Of a stretch of 23,040 nucleotides of DNA, positions 16,820-23,040 are shown piece by piece. The position numbers and the translations under genes were made by a program. This DNA is from Proteiniphilum sp. (GTDB lineage: Bacteria > Bacteroidota > Bacteroidia > Bacteroidales > Dysgonomonadaceae), in assembly GCA_012728465.1 (NCBI GenBank), contig JAAYFB010000056.1:1-23040 (forward strand). Reading direction: 5' to 3'. The notes beneath the pieces were generated by a model. It worked only from the letters and a program-made list of their open reading frames with translations. It was not told the origin of the DNA and searched no databases. Position 1 is the stretch's first letter; each line of letters starts with the position of its first letter.

Positions 16820-16877
16820 GTTATTACTACAGAGTGTTTTATTGTCTCTTTAAAAACTCATTCCTAGCACATCTGTA

Positions 16878-16907
16878 TTTCAGCATGTAAAAATGTCGTT
16901 TAGGCAC
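16878..16907 (+). promoter_or_regulatory. candidate LytTR operator, site 1 (direct repeats 9-N12-9)
   Basis: Direct repeats TTTCAGCAT (16878-16886) and TTTAGGCAC (16899-16907), 21 bp start to start. The 12-bp spacer ends in ATGTCG. The same arrangement recurs at 21064-21093. Two 9-bp direct repeats separated by about 12 bp is the known geometry of LytTR-domain targets, and a LytTR regulator is encoded at 18416-19189. The assignment to that protein is inference. Confidence 0.65.
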
Positions 16908-16938
16908 AACATCAATGGTATACTACTCATAAACCCCA

Positions 16939-16946
16939 TATCTTTG
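16939..16946 (+). promoter_or_regulatory. -7 box TATCTTTG downstream of LytTR site 1
   Basis: Exact match to TAnnTTTG, starting 31 bp after the end of the second repeat. No TTG or TTTG occurs at the -33 spacing, which fits a promoter needing an activator. The predicted start is near 16953. Confidence 0.55.
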
Positions 16947-16952
16947 CCATCA

Positions 16953-17230
16953 ACAATAACAGAATATAATTAAAACCCTTAATGCAGTGATAATAATACT
17001 GCATATTGATAAAGAGATTGTCACAAATAGCTCTTCTCATGATTTGTAATAGTATGATTTAAAAATTGGTGAGCAATCAATGGAGCTAGACAATCTCCTC
17101 TAACATTCTGCATTGCTTTCAACTACAATTAAGGTATAGGCAGGGCAATACAGATTAATGTTCATTATATTTTTTGTGAAACTCGACTTGAGGGTTAGTC
17201 TATTTGCCCTCATTGTCGAGTTTTTATTTT
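16953..17230 (+). ncRNA. candidate structured non-coding RNA or leader, unrecognised
   Basis: Between the predicted start from site 1 and the terminator at 17179-17230 there are about 270 nt with no credible gene. The segment can fold: ATGCAGT (16982-16988) with ACTGCAT (16998-17004); GAGATTGTC (17014-17022) with GACAATCTC (17089-17097), extended inward past a 5-nt bulge by TAGCTC (17028-17033) with GAGCTA (17083-17088); and a small hairpin ATTG-GTGAG-CAAT at 17065-17077. The kinase gene downstream appears to have its own promoter at 17251-17281, so this looks like a separate transcript. Alternatively it is a long attenuated leader of the kinase-regulator operon. I do not recognise a known family. 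The pairings are seen; transcription is inferred. Confidence 0.5.
17179..17230 (+). terminator. strong intrinsic terminator upstream of the kinase gene
   Basis: AAACTCGAC (17179-17187) pairs with GTCGAGTTT (17215-17223), and inside it TGAGGG (17189-17194) pairs with CCCTCA (17207-17212). The stem runs into TTTTTATTTT (17221-17230). No gene ends nearby on the plus strand, so it must end a transcript begun in the intergenic region. Confidence 0.88.
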
Positions 17231-17250
17231 AATATGATTCATCAAGTACA

Positions 17251-17281
17251 TTGCTCGTAATGCAAGGATTATATATATTTG
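17251..17281 (+). promoter_or_regulatory. promoter of the histidine kinase-response regulator operon
   Basis: TTG (17251-17253), 20 bp, then TATATTTG (17274-17281), close to the Bacteroidota consensus TTTG-N19-TAnnTTTG. Transcription would start near 17288, about 28 nt before the kinase ATG. It lies downstream of the terminator at 17179-17230. Confidence 0.55.
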
Positions 17282-17315
17282 TACAAGATGAGATTTACAG
17301 ATATGCAAAAGCTCT

Positions 17316-18398
17316 ATGGATAAATTAAAGAACAAAATTTTGTCACGTAAACGACAAACACTCATACTTAACTACAATAAGAAAACGGCACTTACTGGCG
17401 CCATAGTTTTAAGCTTTATACTAGCATTCGTTATGCTATCGTCATCAATATACTTCATATCTATGGAGGAAAATGTAGGTGTAAAGTTTTCTGATATTAT
17501 TTCCTTTCGATCAATATTGACGCTGGCAATGAATACCCTAATATTGTACTTCCTTTTTAGGTTTCAGTTCTGGTTAATATCAAAATACCCTGATAACAAA
17601 ATAAAGTTTTGGATAGCATCGGTGGTGTTATTTGCACTGATAGCATTTTTAAGTCCTGCATTATCTAACATGCAATGGTGGTGGTTTAAAGGTGAGGTAT
17701 CTCCAAAAGGATATTCTACATTACACTACGTAAAAGATATGACTGTGCTCATTATATCGTTCCTTTTTACGGCATTGATCTATCTTATCAATCAAAATCA
17801 AGAAAAAATAACTGAGAATCAAAACTTAGCTATAGAGAATCTTCAGAATAGATACGACGCATTAAAGAGTCAAGTAGATCCTCACTTTCTTTTCAATTCG
17901 CTGAACACATTGAGTGGACTAATCGACTTTAAGAACGAAAAAGCATTGGACTACGTTGGGCAATTATCGTCTGTTTTTAGATACACTATGCAAGACAAGT
18001 CCATCACTACTCTGTTTTATGAACTTCAATTTGCGGAGTCGTATATCTATTTGATGAAAATAAGGTATAGCGATGCTCTAAATATTATTTTGAAAATCAA
18101 TCCTGACTTTAATAAATATCAAATTCTCCCTTTTGGTCTGCAGATACTAATTGAGAATGCTGTTAAGCATAATGTGGTTTCACTAAAGAATCCGCTTTGC
18201 ATTGAGATAGACACTACCGAGGATGGGTCAATAAGAGTAAAGAACAACCTGCAACCCAAGCAGGGACATAAAGATAGCAACGGACTTGGATTAGCCAACT
18301 TAAATGAAAGATATAGACTGATGTTTGGCAAAGAGATAGAGATAGAATTAACTGAAGATAAGTTTGTGGTAACAGTGCCACTAATAGAGATAAAGTAG
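17316..18398 (+). CDS. LytS/YehU-like sensor histidine kinase
   Basis: Membrane sensor kinase of 360 residues that autophosphorylates and passes phosphate to the adjacent regulator. Four predicted helices (about 25-48, 66-84, 98-115, 140-158) form the sensor; there is no large extracytoplasmic domain. A short coiled coil (about 160-185) leads to the His_kinase motif QVDPHFLFNSLNTL with phospho-acceptor His190, typical of LytS-type kinases. The ATP-binding part shows the N box IENAVKHN (Asn281) and the G box NGLGLAN (322-328). It is 17 bp upstream of the LytTR regulator gene, so the pair is one operon. The stimulus is unknown; membrane perturbation or efflux substrates are possible given the TolC operon nearby. 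Confidence 0.93.
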   Translation: MDKLKNKILSRKRQTLILNYNKKTALTGAIVLSFILAFVMLSSSIYFISMEENVGVKFSDIISFRSILTLAMNTLILYFLFRFQFWLISKYPDNKIKFWIASVVLFALIAFLSPALSNMQWWWFKGEVSPKGYSTLHYVKDMTVLIISFLFTALIYLINQNQEKITENQNLAIENLQNRYDALKSQVDPHFLFNSLNTLSGLIDFKNEKALDYVGQLSSVFRYTMQDKSITTLFYELQFAESYIYLMKIRYSDALNIILKINPDFNKYQILPFGLQILIENAVKHNVVSLKNPLCIEIDTTEDGSIRVKNNLQPKQGHKDSNGLGLANLNERYRLMFGKEIEIELTEDKFVVTVPLIEIK

Positions 18399-18415
18399 AA
18401 TTAAAATAATCATAT

Positions 18416-19189
18416 ATGAAAGCAGTAATTGTAGAAGATGAGGTGATATCAGCTCAAAATCTAGAGCGTATTATTGACTCAATTGATAAGGATATTAAAA
18501 TAGTTGCGGTGCTACAAAGCGTAGAAGAATGTGTAGAGTGGTTTAGCGACAATAAACATCCAGATGTGGTATTTATGGATATTCATCTTGCCGATGGAGA
18601 CTCATTCGCTATATTTGAAGAGGTTGAAATAAGTTGTCCCATAATCTTCACCACAGCCTATGATGAATATGCCCTAAAGGCATTCGATGTAAATAGTATT
18701 GACTATATATTAAAGCCAATAAGCAAAGCCAGTCTTGAAAAAGCATTAAATAAGCTTGAGCAAGTAGTGTTTAAAGATAACAACTCAGATTTGGTAGATC
18801 AAATTGTACAATCAATTAATAAAACACGAAAAAGCTATAAGAAACACTTCTTAATACCTTTTCGTGATAAGCTTACACCGCTTCCCGTTGAGGATATAGC
18901 ATACATCTATTCGGAAAATAAGTCTGCAAAGATTGTCTGTTTCGATAAGAGTGAGCATATGATAGATACATCACTTGATGATATACTTAGACAACTGGAT
19001 CCTGCTAGCTTCTTTCGTGCTAATCGCCAATATATTATATCGCATCATTCAGTGTCTGACTTATCCGTTTGGTTTGGAGGTAAGTTAGCTGTTAATCTCT
19101 CTGTGCCCACTCAGGAGCGCATAATAGTGAGCCGAGCAAAGAACAATGAATTTAAAGAGTGGTATATGGAAAATGATAATTTAAATTGA
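18416..19189 (+). CDS. LytTR-family response regulator
   Basis: Response regulator of 257 residues. The receiver domain (1-120) has the acidic pocket Glu7-Asp8, phospho-acceptor Asp55 (VVFMDIHLADG), Thr79/Thr80 and Lys100 (LKP). After a linker, a LytTR DNA-binding domain (about 145-250) shows HFLIPFRDKLTPLPVEDIAY, then FFRANRQYIISHHSV and a C-terminal strand pair. LytTR domains bind two 9-bp direct repeats about 12 bp apart. Repeats of exactly this geometry lie upstream of its operon (16878-16907) and upstream of the TolC-like gene (21064-21093), so these are its most likely targets; that is inference. It is the partner of the kinase 17 bp upstream. Confidence 0.93.
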   Translation: MKAVIVEDEVISAQNLERIIDSIDKDIKIVAVLQSVEECVEWFSDNKHPDVVFMDIHLADGDSFAIFEEVEISCPIIFTTAYDEYALKAFDVNSIDYILKPISKASLEKALNKLEQVVFKDNNSDLVDQIVQSINKTRKSYKKHFLIPFRDKLTPLPVEDIAYIYSENKSAKIVCFDKSEHMIDTSLDDILRQLDPASFFRANRQYIISHHSVSDLSVWFGGKLAVNLSVPTQERIIVSRAKNNEFKEWYMENDNLN

Positions 19190-19278
19190 TCTGTTTAATT
19201 GTATCACATTTGAGAAAAATAACATAGGTCATAAATAAAATCATTGATAATGATATAGGCAAAGTGATTAGAATTAAG

Positions 19279-19286
19279 TATTTTTG
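19279..19286 (+). promoter_or_regulatory. -7 box for gpmI
   Basis: TATTTTTG matches TAnnTTTG and lies 51 bp before the gpmI ATG. No clear -33 box is present. Confidence 0.45.
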
Positions 19287-19337
19287 CAATCGTGATTTTC
19301 TAGACAAGAAACAAAACATATAAAATATAAAAACAAA

Positions 19338-20864
19338 ATGAGGAAAAAAGCATTATTAATGATTTTGGACGGTTGGGGCATTGGCGATAAGTCGGCATCC
19401 GATTTGATTTACAATACTGAAACACCTTATTGGGATTCACTTATTGAAACCTATCCACACGCTCAGTTATTAGCATCGGGCGAGAACGTAGGATTGCCTG
19501 ACGGACAAATGGGTAACTCAGAGGTGGGTCACCTTAACATTGGTGCAGGACGAGTAGTTTATCAAGACTTGGTGAAAATAAACCGTGCATGTGCAGATAA
19601 TTCTATATTGCAAAATCCTGAAATTATAAAAGCATACACCTACGCTAAAGATAACAATAAGAAAATTCACTTCCTAGGGCTTGTATCAGACGGTGGTGTT
19701 CATAGCTCACTTGAGCACCTTAAAAAACTCCTTGATATATCTAAAGAATATGGAGTAGAACAATCATACGTACACGCTTTTATGGATGGTCGCGACACTG
19801 ACCCACAAAGCGGAAAAGGATTTATTGAAGAGCTTGAAGCACACATGGCACAGTCAACTGGCAAGATTGCTTCACTTATTGGCAGATACTACTCAATGGA
19901 CAGAGATAGACGTTGGGAGCGTGTGAAAAAATCATACGACCTACTAGTAAAAGGTACTGGTACGGCAGCGACTAACATGGCTGAGGCTGTACAAGCTTCA
20001 TACGATGCTGGTGTTACTGATGAGTTTATTCTACCTGTAGTAAATGTAGATGCAGATGGCAACCCAATTGCAACTATTGAGGCTGATGATGTTGTTATTT
20101 TCTTCAACTACCGTAACGACCGTGCTAAAGAGCTTACAATCGTTCTTACGCAAGAAGATATGCCAGACTATGATATGCACACAATTCCGTTGCAATACTT
20201 CACTATGACACCTTACGACAGCACATTCAAAGGAATGAATGTATTGTTTAATAAAGATAACGTAGCGAATACTATGGGTGAGTACGTTTCGGATCTTGGT
20301 CTTACTCAATTGAGAGTAGCAGAGACAGAGAAATTCCCACACGTTACTTTCTTCTTCTCGGGTGGTCGCGAAGCTGAATTCAAAGGCGAGTCTCGTATTT
20401 TGATTCCTTCTCCAAAGGTAGCAACTTACGATTTGCAACCAGAGATGAGTGCACCTGGAATTGCTGAGGCAATGGTAGAAGCTATCAATTCACAAAAGCA
20501 CGACTTCATTGTTCTTAACTTCGCTAATTGCGACATGGTGGGTCACACGGGTGTGAGAAGTGCAATTCAAGAAGCTATCAAAGCAGTAGACAAATATATG
20601 GGTCAAGTAGTAGATGCTGCTAAAGCTAACGACTACGAGACTATCATTATTGCTGATCATGGTAATGCTGACTTTTCTATGAATGCTGATGGTTCACCAA
20701 ACACAGCTCACTCTCTTAATCCAGTGCCTATTGTTTATGTTACAGAGAACAAAGATGCTAAGGTTAAAGATGGTATACTAGCTGACGTTTCACCAACTAT
20801 GTGTCAGATATTAGGTATCGATAAGCCTGCAGAGATGACAGGTGAAGGTCTTTTGACTATCTAG
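19338..20864 (+). CDS. gpmI: 2,3-bisphosphoglycerate-independent phosphoglycerate mutase
   Basis: Glycolytic enzyme of 508 residues (usual length) interconverting 3- and 2-phosphoglycerate through a phosphoserine intermediate, with two manganese ions. Seen: metal ligand Asp11 in MILDGWG, the phosphorylated Ser61 in [27 protein letters not shown] and [11 protein letters not shown] of the substrate-binding domain, and IIADHGNAD near residue 440 as the second metal site. The gene is monocistronic, with a -7 box at 19279 and a terminator at 20893. It separates the LytTR pair from the efflux operon and seems unrelated to them. Confidence 0.97.
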   Translation: MRKKALLMILDGWGIGDKSASDLIYNTETPYWDSLIETYPHAQLLASGENVGLPDGQMGNSEVGHLNIGAGRVVYQDLVKINRACADNSILQNPEIIKAYTYAKDNNKKIHFLGLVSDGGVHSSLEHLKKLLDISKEYGVEQSYVHAFMDGRDTDPQSGKGFIEELEAHMAQSTGKIASLIGRYYSMDRDRRWERVKKSYDLLVKGTGTAATNMAEAVQASYDAGVTDEFILPVVNVDADGNPIATIEADDVVIFFNYRNDRAKELTIVLTQEDMPDYDMHTIPLQYFTMTPYDSTFKGMNVLFNKDNVANTMGEYVSDLGLTQLRVAETEKFPHVTFFFSGGREAEFKGESRILIPSPKVATYDLQPEMSAPGIAEAMVEAINSQKHDFIVLNFANCDMVGHTGVRSAIQEAIKAVDKYMGQVVDAAKANDYETIIIADHGNADFSMNADGSPNTAHSLNPVPIVYVTENKDAKVKDGILADVSPTMCQILGIDKPAEMTGEGLLTI

Positions 20865-20892
20865 TAAACAGTAAGTTTATAATATAACATTC

Positions 20893-20929
20893 AAAGCGCT
20901 TGTGGTGTAAAAACCATGAGCGCTTTTTT
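20893..20929 (+). terminator. intrinsic terminator after gpmI
   Basis: AAAGCGCT (20893-20900) pairs with AGCGCTTT (20919-20926). An inner TGGT/ACCA pairing is also possible, and six T residues follow (20924-20929). It lies 28 bp after the gpmI stop. Confidence 0.92.
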
Positions 20930-21063
20930 CGTATGTAGATAATCCATGACACATATATCAACCTAATTCCAGATTCTTCTATAGTCATGAAATTCCATTC
21001 TTATTTGCGTTGTTGAATCCATTTAATACAACTAGTTAACTAACACCGTAAGCAGTTGATTCA

Positions 21064-21093
21064 CTTCGGCACTCAAATATGTCGTTTCGGCAC
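21064..21093 (+). promoter_or_regulatory. candidate LytTR operator, site 2 (direct repeats 9-N12-9) of the efflux operon
   Basis: Direct repeats CTTCGGCAC (21064-21072) and TTTCGGCAC (21085-21093), with a 12-bp spacer ending in ATGTCG. Geometry and the spacer end are identical to site 1 at 16878-16907. It lies upstream of the -7 box of the TolC-like gene. Apart from this site and the gpmI terminator, the 309-bp gap 20865-21173 holds only a short palindrome, TAGTTAACTA (21033-21042). Confidence 0.7.
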
Positions 21094-21124
21094 CCCACCC
21101 TATACAAGCATCTACTATGAGCGA

Positions 21125-21132
21125 TACCTTTG
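21125..21132 (+). promoter_or_regulatory. -7 box TACCTTTG of the TolC/HlyD operon
   Basis: Exact TAnnTTTG match, 31 bp after the second repeat of site 2, the same distance as at site 1. No -33 box is recognisable. The predicted start is near 21139, giving a leader of about 35 nt before the ATG at 21174. This rules out the ATG at 21117, which lies upstream of the box. Confidence 0.65.
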
Positions 21133-21173
21133 CACTCGGAATACGAAAATTAAATCAAACAAATAATATTAAT

Positions 21174-22676
21174 ATGAACTCTAAAAGACACTTTTTACAA
21201 AGCATCTTTGCAGTCCTTTTGATTTCTATTTCGCCAATGTTTGCACAGCGTACACTCACACTAGAGGAGTGTCGTAATATGGCACTTGAGCAAAACAGAA
21301 AGATTAGCATTGCACAACAAGATGCATTAGCTGCTACTTACACCAAGAAGTCGGCTGCCACACATTATCTACCCAAGATTAGTCTTGATGGTGGATACAT
21401 GAGATTAGGTAAGGACATCAAGCCATTGGGACAAGACATGTTTTTGCCGATTGTACCCTACAATGCTATTAACCCTAGCACGGGACAATTTGACCCATCT
21501 GCGTTGCAAGATCCTGCTACGGCACTCAATACTTTTGTTATTGATCCAAACACCGGTGCACCAATGCTTGATGGCTCTGGCAATCCTATTTTTAAAAACT
21601 ATGCAATGTTGCCCGCAGATGAGTTTAAGTTGGATAAAAAGAATCTATATTATGCTCGACTGAGCGTGCATCAACCATTATTTACTGGTCTAAAGATTTC
21701 GGAATCTAACAAAATGGCACGTCATGCAGAAAATATTGCTAAGGAAAATATAGTGCTTACCAAAGCAGAGGTAATTTCTAAAACAGATGAGGCATATTGG
21801 CGTGTAGTATCATTACATCAAAAGGTGAAGTTAGCACAATCGTACGAAGAGTTGCTGAACCAATTGGTAACTGATCTTGAGAATATATATGCCGAGGGCA
21901 TCATTACTAAAAATGATGTATTGAAGGCACAAGTGAAACAAAATGAATCTAAGCTACAAGTGCTAAAGGCCGAGAATGGATTGGCACTCTCAAAGATGGC
22001 TTTGTCACAAATCATTGGAAGCACCGATGACGAAATAAATGTATATGACCAAATCTTAGATGAAGATAATACTATTTATAACACTTCACCAATTAACTTA
22101 CATGGCTCGGCCGAAAATCGTGCTGAAATAGCAATGCTAAAAGAAAAAGTGAGTGTAATGCAAGCAGCTAAAAATATAGAGCGCTCTAAGTTTATGCCAT
22201 CAATATTACTTACAGGTGGATATGGGTTTGCAAGCCCTAACCCATACAATGGACTCCGTAGTGAGTTTGGTGGTGATTGGAGCGTGGGGGTGGTTTTCTC
22301 CATGCCAATATTTACATGGGGTGAGCGAAAACATGACTTGAATATTGCTAACACTAAAAAGCAACGTGCGCAGTATGAGCTTGAAGATGCTAAAGAGATG
22401 ATTGATTTAGAGATAAAGCAGAATCAATTTAAACACATTGAGTCAATTAAGAAAGTGGAGATGACAAAGCTGTCTGTAGAGCAAGCCGAGGAGAATATGA
22501 ATACTGCAAAGGATAACTTGGCCGAAGGTCGTACTAGGCTGAGCGAATTGCTAGAAGCTCAGCTACAGTGGGCAGAAGCATCATCGCAACATATAGATGC
22601 CCTAATTGAAGTGAAAACATCATTAACCGAACTTGAAAAGGCAACGGGTGAGATATATAAATATTTTGACAATTAG
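21174..22676 (+). CDS. TolC-family outer-membrane efflux protein
   Basis: Outer-membrane factor of 500 residues forming the exit duct of a tripartite pump. The signal peptide MNSKRHFLQSIFAVLLISIS with cleavage near MFAQ is followed by TLTLEECRNMALEQNRKISIAQQ, the typical start of the OEP repeat. Two OEP halves show long helices rich in Gln, Glu and Lys (about 200-290 and 390-480) separated by strand segments. The frame is open from 21117, but that ATG precedes the promoter -7 box and the signal peptide begins at 21174. It is followed 44 bp later by an adaptor lipoprotein gene. The LytTR-type direct repeats upstream suggest control by the nearby two-component system. Confidence 0.93.
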   Translation: MNSKRHFLQSIFAVLLISISPMFAQRTLTLEECRNMALEQNRKISIAQQDALAATYTKKSAATHYLPKISLDGGYMRLGKDIKPLGQDMFLPIVPYNAINPSTGQFDPSALQDPATALNTFVIDPNTGAPMLDGSGNPIFKNYAMLPADEFKLDKKNLYYARLSVHQPLFTGLKISESNKMARHAENIAKENIVLTKAEVISKTDEAYWRVVSLHQKVKLAQSYEELLNQLVTDLENIYAEGIITKNDVLKAQVKQNESKLQVLKAENGLALSKMALSQIIGSTDDEINVYDQILDEDNTIYNTSPINLHGSAENRAEIAMLKEKVSVMQAAKNIERSKFMPSILLTGGYGFASPNPYNGLRSEFGGDWSVGVVFSMPIFTWGERKHDLNIANTKKQRAQYELEDAKEMIDLEIKQNQFKHIESIKKVEMTKLSVEQAEENMNTAKDNLAEGRTRLSELLEAQLQWAEASSQHIDALIEVKTSLTELEKATGEIYKYFDN

Positions 22677-22720
22677 CTAATAGCTTGATCAAACATTCAA
22701 AAAACATAAATAAAACAGAT

Positions 22721-23040
22721 ATGCAAATCATAAACAAAGCAATACTCACAACTTCAATGGTAGCAATGCTACTTACTGGTTGTTCAAAAAATAAAACTAC
22801 TACTACAGTAGATACAAATAGTACAGTGAAAGTTACTGTAGCTACAAGCCAAACTAAAGAATATTATCCAGAGTTAAGATATACAGGTACAGCAGAACCA
22901 AACCAAGAGGTAAACCTAGGCTCGGCAATTCCTGGTCGTGTGGAAAAAATAAATTATCAACGCGGTAGTTTTGTGCCTAAAGGCAGTGTGATAGTTGAAA
23001 TGTCTGACGAGATGCTTATTCAAGCACAGATAGAACTAGA
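22721..23040 (+). CDS. HlyD/RND-type periplasmic adaptor lipoprotein (partial, runs off the right edge)
   Basis: The first 106 residues are present. A lipoprotein signal MQIINKAILTTSMVAMLLTGC has its lipobox LTGC at Cys21, so the protein should be anchored in the membrane by lipid. VKVTVATSQTKEYYPELRYTG and VNLGSAIPGRVEKINYQRGS then begin the membrane-fusion-protein fold: first barrel strand, and lipoyl half-motif GRVEKI...G..V.KG. It would link an inner-membrane transporter, expected downstream and not seen here, to the TolC-like duct at 21174-22676. The transporter class (RND, ABC or MFS) cannot be told from this part; lipoprotein adaptors favour RND. Confidence 0.88.
   Translation, partial: MQIINKAILTTSMVAMLLTGCSKNKTTTTVDTNSTVKVTVATSQTKEYYPELRYTGTAEPNQEVNLGSAIPGRVEKINYQRGSFVPKGSVIVEMSDEMLIQAQIEL

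Noticed and set aside
17014..17097. 9-bp inverted repeats as an invertible DNA segment of the Bacteroidales phase-variation type
   Set aside because: Repeats are shorter and the interval smaller (66 bp) than usual invertible promoters. No -7 box lies inside and no recombinase is nearby, so an RNA stem explains them better.
16980..17100. A tRNA gene in the folded intergenic segment
   Set aside because: No acceptor stem of 7 bp with a TpsiC-like arm, and no anticodon loop in the right place was found.
17158..17232. 24-residue hydrophobic open frame in the candidate RNA
   Set aside because: It runs through the terminator stem and U tract, so its composition is explained by the terminator. A small membrane peptide is not excluded, but nothing supports it.
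20031..20438. 135-codon open frame on the minus strand within gpmI
   Set aside because: Antisense to a highly conserved glycolytic gene, with no domain or promoter of its own.
21117..21173. Extended N-terminus of the TolC-like protein from the ATG at 21117
   Set aside because: This ATG lies upstream of the predicted -7 box at 21125-21132, and the signal peptide starts cleanly at 21174.

Overview
The window reads as a chromosomal segment of an AT-rich member of the Bacteroidota, most likely order Bacteroidales. Support: repeated promoter -7 boxes of the TAnnTTTG type, no convincing Shine-Dalgarno sequences before the starts, and families typical of that phylum (NrfHA with ResB/CcsA and an outer-membrane barrel, AsmA proteins with a Lys/Ala/Gln-rich tail, LytTR regulators with LytS-like kinases). 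No tRNA, rRNA, transposase, phage gene or CRISPR array was seen.

Layout. (1) 1-342: three copies of a 42-bp tandem repeat, open in one frame on each strand, then a small dyad and a 15-bp terminator hairpin. (2) 343-3920, minus strand: a UDP-sugar 4-epimerase, glucose-6-phosphate dehydrogenase (zwf) and a Crp/Fnr-family regulator. (3) 4116-9674, plus strand: a nitrite-ammonification operon, nrfH-nrfA-resB-ccsA-barrel protein, divergent from the Crp/Fnr gene; a perfect 18-bp palindrome lies between them. (4) 9795-16782, plus strand: GNAT acetyltransferase, dgkA, a large AsmA-family protein and a Dna2-like nuclease-helicase, tightly spaced and closed by an intrinsic terminator. (5) 16783-17315: a non-coding stretch with a promoter, a foldable segment and a strong terminator. 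(6) 17316-19189: LytS-like histidine kinase and LytTR response regulator. (7) 19338-20864: gpmI. (8) 21174 to the end: TolC-like outer-membrane factor and the start of a lipoprotein HlyD/RND adaptor, the beginning of an efflux operon.

The most interesting observation links regions 5, 6 and 8. Two intergenic sites (16878-16946 and 21064-21132) share the same architecture: two 9-bp direct repeats (consensus about TTTMRGCAY) separated by 12 bp, the spacer ending in ATGTCG, followed exactly 31 bp later by a -7 box with no recognisable -33 box. Direct repeats 21 bp apart are the classic geometry of LytTR-domain binding sites, and a LytTR two-component system lies between the two sites. The inference is that this system activates the TolC/HlyD efflux operon and also a separate, about 270-nt, apparently untranslated RNA (about 16953-17230) upstream of its own kinase gene. 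This RNA can form a 15-bp long-range stem and ends in an intrinsic terminator. I do not recognise it as a known RNA family.

In the nrf block, NrfA and NrfH carry nine c-type hemes in total and are followed by a System II (ResB/CcsA) heme-ligation pair, so the operon appears to bring its own maturation machinery. The Crp/Fnr protein has only two cysteines, so it is not a canonical four-cysteine FNR. The palindrome position fits activation of nrfH.
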